Below, piece by piece: positions 40,168 to 48,369 of a stretch of 64,000 nt of DNA. The stretch is taken from contig WJYK01000002.1 of NCBI GenBank assembly GCA_009668225.1, positions 310,001-374,000 on the forward strand. The letters are read 5' to 3'. Position 1 is the first letter of the stretch. Every line of letters starts with the position of its first letter. The DNA is from Enterobacteriaceae bacterium RIT693. Lineage in GTDB: Bacteria > Pseudomonadota > Gammaproteobacteria > Enterobacterales > Enterobacteriaceae. A program made the translations under genes and the position numbers. Below the pieces are notes generated by a model, which made no database searches, was not told the origin of the DNA, and worked only from the letters and a program-made list of their open reading frames with translations.

Positions 40168-41757
40168 ATGGCGGCTAATACACCACAAAAAAAATCGCTT
40201 TGGGAGTTTTTCCAGAACCTCGGCAAAACCTTTATGTTGCCGGTGGCGCTGCTCTCTTTCTGCGGCATTATGCTTGGCATCGGCAGTTCGTTAAGCAGCC
40301 ATGACGTCATCACCGAGATCCCGGCGCTGGGCAACCCGGTATTACAGCTTATCTTCACCTGGATGAGCAAAATGGGCTCATTCGCCTTCAGCTTCCTGCC
40401 GGTGATGTTCTGTATTGCCATCCCGCTTGGTCTGGCGCGTGAAAACAAAGGCGTTGCCGCTTTCGCGGGCTTCGTCGGTTATATGGTGATGAACCTGGCG
40501 GTTAACTTCTGGCTGACCGCCAAAGGTATTCTGCCGACTACCGATGCGGCAATCCTCAAAGCCAACAACATTCAAAGCGTGCTCGGCGTTCAGTCGATTG
40601 ATACCGGTATTCTCGGCGCGGTGATTGCCGGGATCATCGTTTACCTGCTGCACGAGCGTTTTCATAACATCCGCCTGCCGGATGCGCTGGCGTTCTTCGG
40701 CGGTACCCGCTTTGTGCCCATCATCACCACGGTGGTAATGGGCCTTGTTGGCCTGGTTATTCCACTGATTTGGCCGGTATTTGCCGCCGGGATCAACGCT
40801 CTGGGCTATATGATCCATAGCGCTGGCGTATTCGGGCCGATGATTTTCGGTACCGGGGAGCGTTTACTGCTGCCGTTTGGCCTGCAGCACATTCTGGTGG
40901 CCCTGATTCGCTTCACCGAAGCGGGCGGAACCATGGACGTTTGTGGTCATACCGTAAGCGGCGCGCTGACTATCTTCCAGGCGCAGTTAAGCTGCCCAAC
41001 GACCCACGGCTTCTCGGAAAGCGCCACCCAGTTCCTGTCACAGGGTAAAATGCCGGCGTTCCTCGGCGGCCTGCCTGGCGCTGCGTTGGCGATGTATCAC
41101 TGCGCCCGTCCAGAAAACCGTCATAAAATTAAAGGGCTGCTGATCTCCGGCGTGATTGCCTGCGTCGTGGGCGGCACCACAGAGCCGATCGAGTTCCTGT
41201 TCCTGTTTGTCGCGCCGGTACTGTACCTTATTCACGCCGTGCTGACGGGTATCGGCTTCACTATGATGTCGGTGCTGGGCGTCACTATCGGCAACACCGA
41301 CGGCAACATTATCGACTTCTTCGTCTTCGGCGTGCTGCATGGCCTGTCCACCAAGTGGTACATGGTGCCGATTGTGGCAGCAGTCTGGTTTGCTGGCTAC
41401 TATGCTATCTTCCGCTTCGCCATCACCCGCTTCAATATCAAAACCCCTGGTCGTGATATTGAAACCACCACCGCAGAAAAACCCGTTGGCGGCCACACGG
41501 GCAAATCCGGCTATAACGTGCCGGCTATTCTGGCGGCGCTGGGCGGCAGCGACAACATTTCGACGCTGGATAACTGCATCACCCGTCTGCGCCTGTCGGT
41601 CAAAGATATGTCTCTGGTGGATACCGCAGCCCTGAAGGCCAACCGCGCCATCGGCGTCGTCAAGCTTAACGAGCACAACCTGCAGGTGGTCATCGGGCCA
41701 CAGGTTCAGTCGGTCAAAGATGAGATGGTCGGCCTGATGCGCACCGTCGAGGCTTAA
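40168..41757 (+). CDS. malX: PTS maltose/glucose-type IIBC permease MalX
   Basis: EIICB component of the phosphotransferase system; E. coli MalX can carry glucose and maltose. The IIC membrane domain spans about residues 15-430, with GTGERLLLPFGLQHILVALIRFTEAGG and GGTTEPIEFLFLFVAPVLY, including the substrate-site TEP(I)EF block. The IIB domain at the C-terminus has the phosphocysteine in ISTLDNCITRLRLSVKD. The start at 40168 is chosen because AGGAG lies 5 nt upstream; GTG at 40165 is adjacent. About 529 residues. First gene of malXY. Confidence 0.96.
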   Translation: MAANTPQKKSLWEFFQNLGKTFMLPVALLSFCGIMLGIGSSLSSHDVITEIPALGNPVLQLIFTWMSKMGSFAFSFLPVMFCIAIPLGLARENKGVAAFAGFVGYMVMNLAVNFWLTAKGILPTTDAAILKANNIQSVLGVQSIDTGILGAVIAGIIVYLLHERFHNIRLPDALAFFGGTRFVPIITTVVMGLVGLVIPLIWPVFAAGINALGYMIHSAGVFGPMIFGTGERLLLPFGLQHILVALIRFTEAGGTMDVCGHTVSGALTIFQAQLSCPTTHGFSESATQFLSQGKMPAFLGGLPGAALAMYHCARPENRHKIKGLLISGVIACVVGGTTEPIEFLFLFVAPVLYLIHAVLTGIGFTMMSVLGVTIGNTDGNIIDFFVFGVLHGLSTKWYMVPIVAAVWFAGYYAIFRFAITRFNIKTPGRDIETTTAEKPVGGHTGKSGYNVPAILAALGGSDNISTLDNCITRLRLSVKDMSLVDTAALKANRAIGVVKLNEHNLQVVIGPQVQSVKDEMVGLMRTVEA

Positions 41758-41766
41758 TTCACAAAC

Positions 41767-41787
41767 GGGCGCTGCGGCGCCCTTTTT
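41767..41787 (+). terminator. Attenuating hairpin between malX and malY
   Basis: Six-bp arms GGGCGC/GCGCCC with TGCG loop followed by five T residues, 13 bp before the malY ATG. It may reduce malY expression relative to malX. Confidence 0.6.
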
Positions 41788-41800
41788 GCCGTGAGGTTTT

Positions 41801-42973
41801 ATGTTTGATTTTTCTGTTCCGGTAGACCGCCACGGGACCTGGTGCACCCAGTGGGATTTCGTGGCCGATCGCTTCGGCGCCGCCGACCTGCTGCCCTTTA
41901 CTATCTCCGATATGGACTTCCCCACCGCGCCCTGCATCCTTGAAGCCCTGCAAAAACGCCTGGCTCACGGCGTGCTCGGCTACAGCCGCTGGAAGAACGA
42001 CGATTTTCTCTCCGCTATCGCCCACTGGTATCAGCAACGCTTCGGCAGCACCATCGACCCGGAAAGCGTAGTCTACGGCCCTTCGGTGATTTATATGGTT
42101 TCGCAGCTGATTCGCCAGTGGTCACAGCCGGGCGACGGCGTGCTTATTCACACCCCGGCCTACGATGCGTTCTACAAGGCGATTGAAGGCAACAAGCGTC
42201 AGGTATTGAGCGCTTCGCTACAAAAAACGGCGGACGGCTGGCGGTGTGATATGGCGGAGCTGGAAACGTTGCTCGCCCGCCCGGAATGTAAAATCATGCT
42301 GCTGTGCAGCCCGCACAACCCAACCGGCAAGGTCTGGACTCACGCAGAACTGGAGCTGATGGCTGAACTCTGCGAACGCCACGGCGTGCGCGTTATCAGC
42401 GACGAAATCCATATGGATATGGTGTGGGGGGAAAATCAGCATATTCCATGGTGCGACATTGGCCGCGGCGGCTGGGCGCTGTTCACTTCGGGCTCAAAAA
42501 GCTTCAACATCCCGGCGCTTACCGGCGCCTACGGGCTGATAAATGATGCAGAAGATCGCCAGCAGTATCTGAGCGTGCTTAAAGGACAGGATGGCCTCTC
42601 TTCTCCGGCGGTACTGGCAATCGTCGCCCATATTGCCGCCTACCGCGAAGGTGAATCCTGGCTTGATGCGCTGCGAGACTATCTGCAGGATAATTTGCAG
42701 TTCGTGGCCGACAGGTTGAACCAGGCATTCCCGGCGCTTAACTGGCAACCGCCGCAGTCCACCTATCTGGCCTGGGTCGATTTACGCCCGCTGGGGCTGG
42801 ACGATCGCGCCCTGCAGAAAGCGCTTATTGAGCAGCAAAAAGTCGCCATCATGCCGGGCTACACCTACGGCGTTGAAGGTAACGGCTTTATACGACTGAA
42901 CGCCGGGTGCCCGCGCGTCAAGCTTGAGGCCGGCGTCGAGCGGCTTATCGCCGGGATCCAGTCACTGCTATAA
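41801..42973 (+). CDS. malY: Cystathionine beta-lyase/maltose regulon modulator MalY
   Basis: PLP enzyme with C-S lyase activity that also binds and inhibits MalT. 390 residues, as in E. coli. PLP lysine in FTSGSKSFNIPAL, Asp-Glu pair in VISDEIHMDMVW, and the Asn loop in CSPHNPTGKVWT are present. The conserved start FDFSVPVDRHGTWCTQWDF confirms MalY over the MetC fold. Second gene after malX. A GC-rich hairpin (42979-42998) follows 6 bp after the stop. Confidence 0.96.
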   Translation: MFDFSVPVDRHGTWCTQWDFVADRFGAADLLPFTISDMDFPTAPCILEALQKRLAHGVLGYSRWKNDDFLSAIAHWYQQRFGSTIDPESVVYGPSVIYMVSQLIRQWSQPGDGVLIHTPAYDAFYKAIEGNKRQVLSASLQKTADGWRCDMAELETLLARPECKIMLLCSPHNPTGKVWTHAELELMAELCERHGVRVISDEIHMDMVWGENQHIPWCDIGRGGWALFTSGSKSFNIPALTGAYGLINDAEDRQQYLSVLKGQDGLSSPAVLAIVAHIAAYREGESWLDALRDYLQDNLQFVADRLNQAFPALNWQPPQSTYLAWVDLRPLGLDDRALQKALIEQQKVAIMPGYTYGVEGNGFIRLNAGCPRVKLEAGVERLIAGIQSLL

Positions 42974-42978
42974 CCCTT

Positions 42979-42998
42979 AAGGGGAGCCTGCTCCCCTT
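42979..42998 (+). terminator. Hairpin after malY
   Basis: Eight-bp arms AAGGGGAG/CTCCCCTT with CCTG loop, followed by CTTCTTCTC, a pyrimidine-rich but not pure T tail. Weak terminator candidate. Confidence 0.55.
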
Positions 42999-43104
42999 CT
43001 TCTCCCTGCTCGTTCATCCTTTCGTCATCTTTCCGACACCCAACCGACACACTATCTTCACCCGCTCCCCTTAAGCTCGTGTCCATTAAAAACAGGAGCA
43101 AATC

Positions 43105-44535
43105 ATGCACGTTTTTTCCGGTGAAATTCCCTTCGGTCATGCGGTCCATACTTTCCATGTTGCCCCAAATACTCCGGCGATTAGCCTGGCGGGCACCACG
43201 CTGCGTACCGGGCATCTTTATTGTTATCTGTACGACAGCCGCCAGCAGCTGCGGGCCTCCGTGATGCTACAAAAGCCTGACAAAGTGCTGACGGTGTGCC
43301 CTGACTGGGCGTCAGTAGGCGCGCTGCCAGGGGAACTCCCACCGGGAGAGTGGCAGCTGCATGTCTATAACGTCATCGGTGAAAGCCGCTCGCCGCAGCC
43401 AATGAGCTACCGGCTGGACGTCAGCTTTGACGCGCTGGCCGCCCCGGTTGAGTTTGAGAAGCTGGACGTGCTGCGCACCGATCATCAGGTTATTTTTGAC
43501 TACCAGCGCACACTGAGCGACCGCCCGGGCTGGTACCGTGGCGACCTGCACGGCCACACCACTTTGTCCGACGGCAACAATACGCTGCTGCAGGCGCTGG
43601 ACATCATGGCGGAACAGGGACTGGATTTCTTCTTCCTGACCGAACACAATCTTTCGCACGCCTGCCTGCCGCGCCATGACAGCGTGCTGATGCTGCCGAG
43701 CATTGAGGTCACCTCCGACAAAGGCCATCTTAATATTCACGGTCCGGCCACCACGCTGAATATGCACAACGCCGACTACAGAAGCCGCGGCCTGATTACT
43801 CAGGGTATTGCGCTCAAACGTCCGGAAAGCGTGCTGAGCGTGAACCACGCCATGCTGCACCCCTGGAGCTGGCTGTATGACGAGATTCCGCTGGCAGACA
43901 TTGACGTGCTGGAAGTACTCAACGATCCGACCTGGAAAAATGCGACTACAGCCAACGAGCAGGTCGTTGAGATATTCAACACGCTGTGGAACGCCGGACA
44001 CCGGATTTATGCCGTTGGAGGAAGCGACTGCCATATGCAGCCCCACGAACGCTACCCGCAGGCCACGGAGCCCTCAATTTACGGCGACCCGAGCACCTGG
44101 GTTTATGCTGAGGCGCTCAGCGGAGAAGCCATTCTTGCGGCCATCAAGAGAGGCCACTGCTACTTTGAACGCCGCTGTGGTTTAAGCTTCAGCCTGAACG
44201 ATGGCAAACTGCTACCGGGCCAGGCCGCCGACGGTAAAACAGCAATCCTGACCGTGGCCGTCCGCGACGAAGAACAAAGCTACCAGCTCCAGCTGGTGTC
44301 AGAGAAAGGCATACTGGCAGAATACCCGCTAAGCATCTTTCCGCAGGATATTCACTGCGACATGGCGCAGCATGCCTGGATTCGCTGGGACATTCGCCGC
44401 AGCGACGGCACGCTGGAGGGCATGATCAACCCGATTTATTGTGCGGAGCATCCCCTTTTCACCGCACCGGTGGGCACAACCTGGGGAGATGTCACCGCGC
44501 ACCTGGCCTTCCCTCGTGGCGCGGAAGAGGTGTAG
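43105..44535 (+). CDS. CehA/McbA-type metallohydrolase (PHP domain)
   Basis: Predicted metal-dependent hydrolase of 476 residues. The N-terminal 140 residues look like a beta-sandwich (CYLYDSRQQLRASVMLQ, GEWQLHVYNVIGESRSP). The PHP catalytic domain follows with the metal-binding motifs RGDLHGHTTLSDG, FFFLTEHNLSH, SIEVTSDKGHLNIHG, LSVNHAMLHPW and VGGSDCHMQPHE. Known relatives cut carbamates or phosphodiesters, but the substrate here is not predictable. No signal peptide. AGGAG lies 6 nt before the ATG. It is 131 bp after malY on the same strand and is not part of the E. coli locus. Confidence 0.8.
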   Translation: MHVFSGEIPFGHAVHTFHVAPNTPAISLAGTTLRTGHLYCYLYDSRQQLRASVMLQKPDKVLTVCPDWASVGALPGELPPGEWQLHVYNVIGESRSPQPMSYRLDVSFDALAAPVEFEKLDVLRTDHQVIFDYQRTLSDRPGWYRGDLHGHTTLSDGNNTLLQALDIMAEQGLDFFFLTEHNLSHACLPRHDSVLMLPSIEVTSDKGHLNIHGPATTLNMHNADYRSRGLITQGIALKRPESVLSVNHAMLHPWSWLYDEIPLADIDVLEVLNDPTWKNATTANEQVVEIFNTLWNAGHRIYAVGGSDCHMQPHERYPQATEPSIYGDPSTWVYAEALSGEAILAAIKRGHCYFERRCGLSFSLNDGKLLPGQAADGKTAILTVAVRDEEQSYQLQLVSEKGILAEYPLSIFPQDIHCDMAQHAWIRWDIRRSDGTLEGMINPIYCAEHPLFTAPVGTTWGDVTAHLAFPRGAEEV

Positions 44536-44694
44536 TTTTCCTCCGTCAGCGACGAGAAAAACGGCACGTTGTTGCTGTCCCCATCGCCGTTTGTAAAATT
44601 TTGAAATTATTTAATGTGAATATTTAGGCAATCTTTTTTGCATAAAAAGAGCAAAAGCGACGAAAATACTCACTCATCATAGTCATAGAAATAA

Positions 44695-44728
44695 GACCCG
44701 GTGACGCCTCTGCCTCCCGGGTCTTTTT
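44695..44728 (+). terminator. Terminator after the metallohydrolase gene
   Basis: Seven-bp arms GACCCGG (44695-44701) and CCGGGTC (44717-44723) with a 15-nt loop and five T residues. It separates the metallohydrolase gene from the transporter gene 22 bp further on. Confidence 0.75.
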
Positions 44729-44749
44729 GTTGTTCAGAGAGATACCAGT

Positions 44750-46225
44750 ATGAGTTTATCTTCCGGCCATGCCTCGCAGCAGGCGATCCCTCCCGGCTCC
44801 GGTGCATTATTCTTCATCCAGATGTTCGCCACGCTCGGCTTCGCGGTTTTGTATTCCACCCTCGTCCTGTACGTGACTAAACGCCTCGGGTTCAGCGATG
44901 GCCAGGCCGATGCCATGATGGGCATCTTCGGCGCGTTCAACTACGGCCTGCACCTGTTTGGCGGCTGCCTTGGCGGGCGTTATCTGAGCAACCGCAACCT
45001 GTTTGTTCTCGGCATGCTGCTACAGGTGGTTGGCTGTTACCTGATCGCGGATGCGGGCCTGACCGGCCTGTGGTGGGGGCTGGCAATGTTCCTGAGCGGC
45101 AGCGGGCTGAACGTCACCTGCCTGAACATGATGCTGACTCAGCGTTTTGCGCCGGATGACGATCGCCGCGAGGCCGCCTTCCTGTGGAACTACGCGGGGA
45201 TGAACCTGGGTTTCTTTATCGGCTTTACCGTGGCGGGCTACTACCAGCTGACCGAAAGCTACCGGGCACTTTTCCTGTTCGCTACCCTCGGCAACGTTGC
45301 CGCCGTGGTAATAACCCTGCTCCGCTGGCCGGTTCTGGCCGACATCAGCACCCCGCTACAGCACGTTAAGGGGAGAGGTTTTTACCTGCGCATGGCGTTC
45401 GGTCTGCTGATCCTCGTCCTGCTGGTACCGGTGCTGCGCCTGCTGCTGGGACATCCCGAATTCAGCAGCAGCTTCGTGCTGGTGCTGGGCGCGCTGGTGT
45501 TCCTGATGCTGTGCGTAATGACGGCCCGTCACTCCCGTAAACAAGAGCGCCGCCGCATGGTGGCCTATCTGTTACTGGCGGCGGGTTCGCTGGTCTTCTG
45601 GTCGCTATACCAGCTCGCGCCGATGGGCCTGACGCTGTTTGCCGAACATAACGTGACCCTGAGCGCCTTCGGTTGGCAGGTTTCCCCGCAGTGGCTGCAA
45701 AACATCAACACCATCGTGATTGTGATCGGCGGCCCGCTGATGGCATGGCTGTTTAAACGCCTGCGCGATCGCGGCGTGCGCATCGATGTCCCGGCGCAAT
45801 TCGCCTCCTCCTTGTTCTGTATGGGGGTTGGCATGCTGGTGCTGCCGTTGGGCATCTCCATGGCTGGAACGGACGGTATGGTTGCCCTGAAATGGATTGT
45901 TATCAGCTACATTCTGCAAAGCATCGGCGAGCTGCTGATTTCCCCGGTTGGCTACTCGATGATCGGTAAGCTGGCACCGGCCAACCTCCAGGGGCTGATG
46001 ATGGGCTGCTGGATGATGGTGACGGGGGTCGCTTCCGTCCTGGCAGGCTATGTATCTGGCCGTATGCCACAAAACAGTGGCACCACCCCGGCATTGACCG
46101 ATCCGGGTTACAGCGAGGTCTTCAATCAGCTGGGCTGGGGCTCGTTGGTAACAGGTGCTATTCTGCTGCTGCTGATCCCGCTGCTGCGCCGCCTGATTGA
46201 TGAGAAACGCGCCGCGCAGGCTTAA
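44750..46225 (+). CDS. POT/PTR-family (peptide-type) MFS transporter
   Basis: Twelve-to-fourteen-segment major facilitator resembling proton-coupled oligopeptide transporters, 491 residues. TM1 (FFIQMFATLGFAVLYSTLVLYVTKRLG), GGCLGGRYLSNRNLFVLG after TM2-3, YAGMNLGFFIGFTVAGY and the late SIGELLISPVGYSMIGKLAP follow the POT layout, where the last block corresponds to the family's (S/Q)SIGELMISP-like helix. The E-x-x-E-R/K motif of TM1 in true di/tripeptide carriers (E. coli DtpA ELWERFGYYG) is replaced here (QMFATLGFAV), so it is not DtpA and the substrate may differ. Follows the metallohydrolase gene. Confidence 0.8.
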   Translation: MSLSSGHASQQAIPPGSGALFFIQMFATLGFAVLYSTLVLYVTKRLGFSDGQADAMMGIFGAFNYGLHLFGGCLGGRYLSNRNLFVLGMLLQVVGCYLIADAGLTGLWWGLAMFLSGSGLNVTCLNMMLTQRFAPDDDRREAAFLWNYAGMNLGFFIGFTVAGYYQLTESYRALFLFATLGNVAAVVITLLRWPVLADISTPLQHVKGRGFYLRMAFGLLILVLLVPVLRLLLGHPEFSSSFVLVLGALVFLMLCVMTARHSRKQERRRMVAYLLLAAGSLVFWSLYQLAPMGLTLFAEHNVTLSAFGWQVSPQWLQNINTIVIVIGGPLMAWLFKRLRDRGVRIDVPAQFASSLFCMGVGMLVLPLGISMAGTDGMVALKWIVISYILQSIGELLISPVGYSMIGKLAPANLQGLMMGCWMMVTGVASVLAGYVSGRMPQNSGTTPALTDPGYSEVFNQLGWGSLVTGAILLLLIPLLRRLIDEKRAAQA

Positions 46226-46332
46226 GTATTCGGGCGCGGGAAAACCCGCACCCTGCATCGTCCAAATAAGCTTCCATTCCACATTACATAGAAATTGATA
46301 TACATTATAGATATCATCACGGAAGCCAATTA

Positions 46333-46794
46333 ATGACCAGGATACTCTTTCGTAAAGCACAGCTTGCCGATGTTCCCGCCATCATCACCCTGTTAGCCGA
46401 CGACGTACTGGGCCGTCTGAGAGAAGACCCCGGCCCCCCCATTGATCGGCGTTATGTTGATGCTTTTCATGCCATTGACTCCGACCCGAATCAGCTGCTG
46501 GCCGTGGCCGTTTGTGGAAGTGAGGTCATCGGGACGTTACAGCTAACTTTTATTCAGGGCCTGGCGCGTAAAGGCGCATGGCGCGGCCAGATTGAAGCGG
46601 TGCGTATTGCGCGTTCGCAGAGAGGAACGGGGTTTGGCAAACAAATGTTTGCGTGGGCTATCGAGCAATGCAAAGAACGGAGCTGCCACCTCGTGCAGTT
46701 GACGACCGATAAAACACGAACCGATGCGCACCGCTTTTATGACCAGTTAGGTTTTGAAGCAACCCACATCGGTTACAAGCTAACGCTGAAGTAA
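46333..46794 (+). CDS. GNAT-family N-acetyltransferase
   Basis: 153-residue acetyltransferase. N-terminal ILFRKAQLADVPAIITLLADD, GTLQLTFIQGLARKGAWRGQIEAVRIARSQRGTGFGKQMF with the acetyl-CoA loop (R/Q)xxGxG as QRGTGFG, and the end LTTDKTRTDAHRFYDQLGFEATHIGYKL. The latter resembles aminoglycoside or small-molecule GNATs, but no substrate can be named. GGAAG sits 7 nt before the ATG. It is the last host gene before the prophage left end. Confidence 0.85.
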   Translation: MTRILFRKAQLADVPAIITLLADDVLGRLREDPGPPIDRRYVDAFHAIDSDPNQLLAVAVCGSEVIGTLQLTFIQGLARKGAWRGQIEAVRIARSQRGTGFGKQMFAWAIEQCKERSCHLVQLTTDKTRTDAHRFYDQLGFEATHIGYKLTLK

Positions 46795-46873
46795 TTTTTC
46801 ATCCGCTGAGTCGCGACAGGGACGTTTGCGCAACAAAGTTATCGCAGCCGTAGCATTTGCCCCCGGTTTCTTT

Positions 46874-46893
46874 TTATAATACGCCGCACTTTA
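46874..46893 (+). repeat. attL core (20-bp direct repeat)
   Basis: TTATAATACGCCGCACTTTA, identical to 55052-55071. The bases immediately outside differ on both sides, so the shared core is exactly 20 bp. It includes a TATAAT hexamer. Upstream of it (46795-46873) is the original host DNA that preceded add. Confidence 0.93.
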
Positions 46894-46996
46894 TAACACC
46901 ATTCAAAAATTCCTTCCAGAATCAACAATCAACCATCTTTTCAATCAGATACATCAAAATTGTTAGATGCATTATCGACCATTATCTGACATTTCA

Positions 46997-47045
46997 ATGC
47001 CCCTATTCATGCCCCCTTGTCAGCATATGCCCCCATCCATGCCCC
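46997..47045 (+). promoter_or_regulatory. Arm-type integrase site candidates
   Basis: Four copies of ATGCCCC begin at 46997, 47009, 47027 and 47039, spaced 12, 18 and 12 bp. A fifth is at 54989-54995, beside attR, in the same orientation. Short repeats flanking the core on both sides of attP are the arm-type binding sites of tyrosine integrases. The rest of 46894-47244 is AT-rich and holds no gene I can support. Confidence 0.6.
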
Positions 47046-47244
47046 TCAAATTTATCTCACAAAAACAATACAAACAGAGCATTAGCGCAAGACGAATCGA
47101 CACCATCCGTGGTTTTGAGTTGTTTCACACCGTCAAAATCCCCCCATAAAAATGGCTAAAGCTAGACTGCACATATCATCCCAACCTTGCAGAAGCCATA
47201 TTTAGTGTTAGAATTGGCAACCTTTTAAATTAACCGGCAAAACA

Positions 47245-48342
47245 ATGAATCATAAAATAAATTCAATACATTACCTGAGAGGTATTGCTGCACTATTAGT
47301 AGTATGCTTCCACCTCAGGGAAAATTTGAATAATGTTTATGCGCAAGCCAACCTTGGTGACCTGGCTTTTGTATCAGGCGCGTCAGGTGTAGATATTTTT
47401 TTCATAATCTCTGGTTTTATTATAGCATTTTCAACCTCTAAACCTGAAAACGCAAAGGCTTCGACGTTCCTAGTTAAAAGATTCTTCAGAATTTACCCGG
47501 TATATTTCATTGCTCTAATGATAATGCTTACATTCACACCACAAGTAAGCATATTAAGCCAAGTTAAGTCTGTTTTTTTAATACATGATGATTACTCTAA
47601 GCAGGCTCCTACATTCGGCTACGGGGTGTTAACTCCTGCGTGGTCATTAACTTACGAAATATATTTTTATTTATTGTTTCTCTTATCCTCGTCAATATCA
47701 CACAGATATAGATCATTTATTTGCTCTGCATTTATAGTGTCGTCTATATTTTTATTGCAATTCATTTTCATGAATTCACTTTCATTAAGTGCTTTAGATT
47801 CATTGCCAACAAAAGACAATCAAAACTTTGCATTTATCTCATTCCTATCTTCACCAATGCTACTGGAGTTTATTTATGGAATGTTGCTTTATGAAATGCG
47901 AGGCTTTTTCTCTAAGATACCATTCCCAAATCTAGTATCCTTGGGATGCATAACTTTCTTCATTTCTGCTTATTTATCTGGTTGGAGGTACTCCTATGGA
48001 CCTACAAATTTCGGCCTCTGGGCGGTTATTTTAGTGACAGGATGCCTCACATATGAGGCAAATAACAACATGAAACCCAGCAATATTCTAAATTTCCTGG
48101 GAGATATTTCATACTCTCTGTATCTTTGCCATGGTGTGATACTTGCTCTGCTTTATGTCTACAATCCAGAAATCCCTCTATACAGCAACTCTTCCGGATT
48201 AGCAAAATTCATATTAATACTTTCATTCAGTATAATCTGTGCATCTCTTGTTAACTCTTTAATTGAAAGGCCGATAATTAATATTTGCCGAATTGTTTTA
48301 GAGAAAGTAAGAGTAACAAGTAACACCCCAGAAAGAGCATAG
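47245..48342 (+). CDS. Phage-borne O-acyltransferase (acyltransferase family 3)
   Basis: Membrane acyltransferase of 365 residues with the OafA-type start NSIHYLRGIAALLVVCFHLREN, SGVDIFFIISGFI, and LVKRFFRIYPVYFIAL. There are about ten transmembrane segments, and GDISYSLYLCHGVI near the end. Such genes at prophage ends usually modify O-antigen and change phage sensitivity or serotype (lysogenic conversion). The codon use is AT-rich, unlike host genes. It reads inward from attL, opposite the tailspike gene, and faces the duplicated TATAAT of attL. Confidence 0.85.
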   Translation: MNHKINSIHYLRGIAALLVVCFHLRENLNNVYAQANLGDLAFVSGASGVDIFFIISGFIIAFSTSKPENAKASTFLVKRFFRIYPVYFIALMIMLTFTPQVSILSQVKSVFLIHDDYSKQAPTFGYGVLTPAWSLTYEIYFYLLFLLSSSISHRYRSFICSAFIVSSIFLLQFIFMNSLSLSALDSLPTKDNQNFAFISFLSSPMLLEFIYGMLLYEMRGFFSKIPFPNLVSLGCITFFISAYLSGWRYSYGPTNFGLWAVILVTGCLTYEANNNMKPSNILNFLGDISYSLYLCHGVILALLYVYNPEIPLYSNSSGLAKFILILSFSIICASLVNSLIERPIINICRIVLEKVRVTSNTPERA

Positions 48343-48369
48343 AAATCAGCCCTCAATTGAGGGCTGTAT

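Noticed and set aside
44750-46225. Naming this transporter dtpA/tppB
   Set aside because: Its TM1 lacks the ELWERFGYYG block of DtpA, and E. coli dtpA belongs after the rsx operon and nth, which are outside this window.
46894-47159. Short frames in the prophage left end (46857-47159 and 46967-47149)
   Set aside because: AT-rich, no ribosome site, and the Pro-rich stretch is just the ATGCCCC repeats.
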